Part shown: positions 24,219-24,230 of the stretch, piece after piece | How positions within the stretch are numbered: the stretch's first letter is position 1 | Layout: each line of letters begins with the position of its first letter | Origin: JAWLGW01 sp964569055 | GTDB lineage: Bacteria > Planctomycetota > J058 | Assembly (NCBI GenBank): GCA_964569055.1 | Contig: CAZMSZ010000076.1 | Span: 1-24,230 of the forward strand | Direction of reading: 5' to 3' | DNA length: 24,230 nucleotides | Translations under genes and position numbers: made by a program | Notes under the pieces: model-generated | What the model was told of the DNA's origin: nothing | What the model saw: only the letters and a program-made list of their open reading frames with translations | The model's database searches: none

Positions 24219-24230
24219 GGCGCTCTTGGC

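Larger units (their letters stand above)
23834..24230 (+). other. Gene-poor, lower-GC tail dense in hairpins and repeats
   Basis: No gene is convincing here. One plus frame is open from a GTG at 23881 to the right edge and one minus frame from the edge to 24005. Both have codon use unlike the neighbours (many third-position A and T) and Ser/Arg-rich products, so I do not call them. The stretch contains the four structured elements listed separately. Confidence 0.6.

Noticed and set aside
23881..24230. Open plus frame from GTG 23881 to the right edge (about 116 codons)
   Set aside because: Codons are not GC-ending, there is no ribosome binding site, and it reads straight through the inverted and direct repeats. 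It could be re-judged with sequence beyond the edge.
24127..24230. CRISPR array
   Set aside because: Only two imperfect copies, long diverged sequence around the core, no uniform spacer and no cas gene.

Overview
The window is very GC-rich. Most genes use almost only G or C in third codon position, with frequent GTG starts and tight spacing. Many products are exported, lipidated or membrane-bound. Two membrane-spanning Ser/Thr kinases carry large non-cytoplasmic propeller-like ends, and there is a RING-like zinc protein and a fused MFS/spermidine-synthase-like protein. Together these suggest an environmental Gram-negative-type bacterium, perhaps Planctomycetota or a myxobacterium-like lineage. 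That is an inference from gene content; no rRNA or marker gene is present.

Layout. 1-146: the 3' end of an unidentified gene. 200-1874 (minus): a two-gene cassette of clearly lower GC, made of an unrecognised 340-residue helical protein followed by a PIN-domain nuclease; it looks acquired and resembles a toxin-antitoxin or defence islet. 1977-5844: housekeeping genes (aldehyde dehydrogenase, HIT hydrolase, an unknown helical protein, and an exported S41/PDZ protease). 5891-5962 (minus): tRNA-Arg(UCU). 6090-8950 (plus): a membrane protein with an N-terminal C4HC3 RING-like zinc domain, then a tightly packed trio of an AAA+-like protein without visible ATP-binding motifs, a 46-codon ORF, and an exported helical protein. 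8964-14553: a fused MFS/spermidine-synthase-like protein, two unknowns, a TauE/SafE-type transporter, and a lipoprotein with a zinc-ribbon cysteine quartet.

14607-21079 is the most structured region. A minus-strand exported protein lies divergent from a plus-strand kinase. Next comes a scar in which a second copy of the same pair has lost about 2.4 kb from its middle, so the 3' part of the exported-protein gene is fused back to back to the last ~88 codons of a kinase gene. A third, intact kinase follows. This is best read as a repeated 'exported protein / kinase' unit that expanded and then partly decayed. The kinases probably sense something outside the cytoplasm and signal inward, but ligand and targets are unknown.

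21126-23833: an exported TPR protein (minus) and a GT39-like membrane glycosyltransferase (plus). 23834-24230 has no convincing gene and lower GC; it is packed with hairpins, a long inverted repeat and a direct repeat. Nothing resembling a CRISPR array, transposase, integrase or rRNA was seen.
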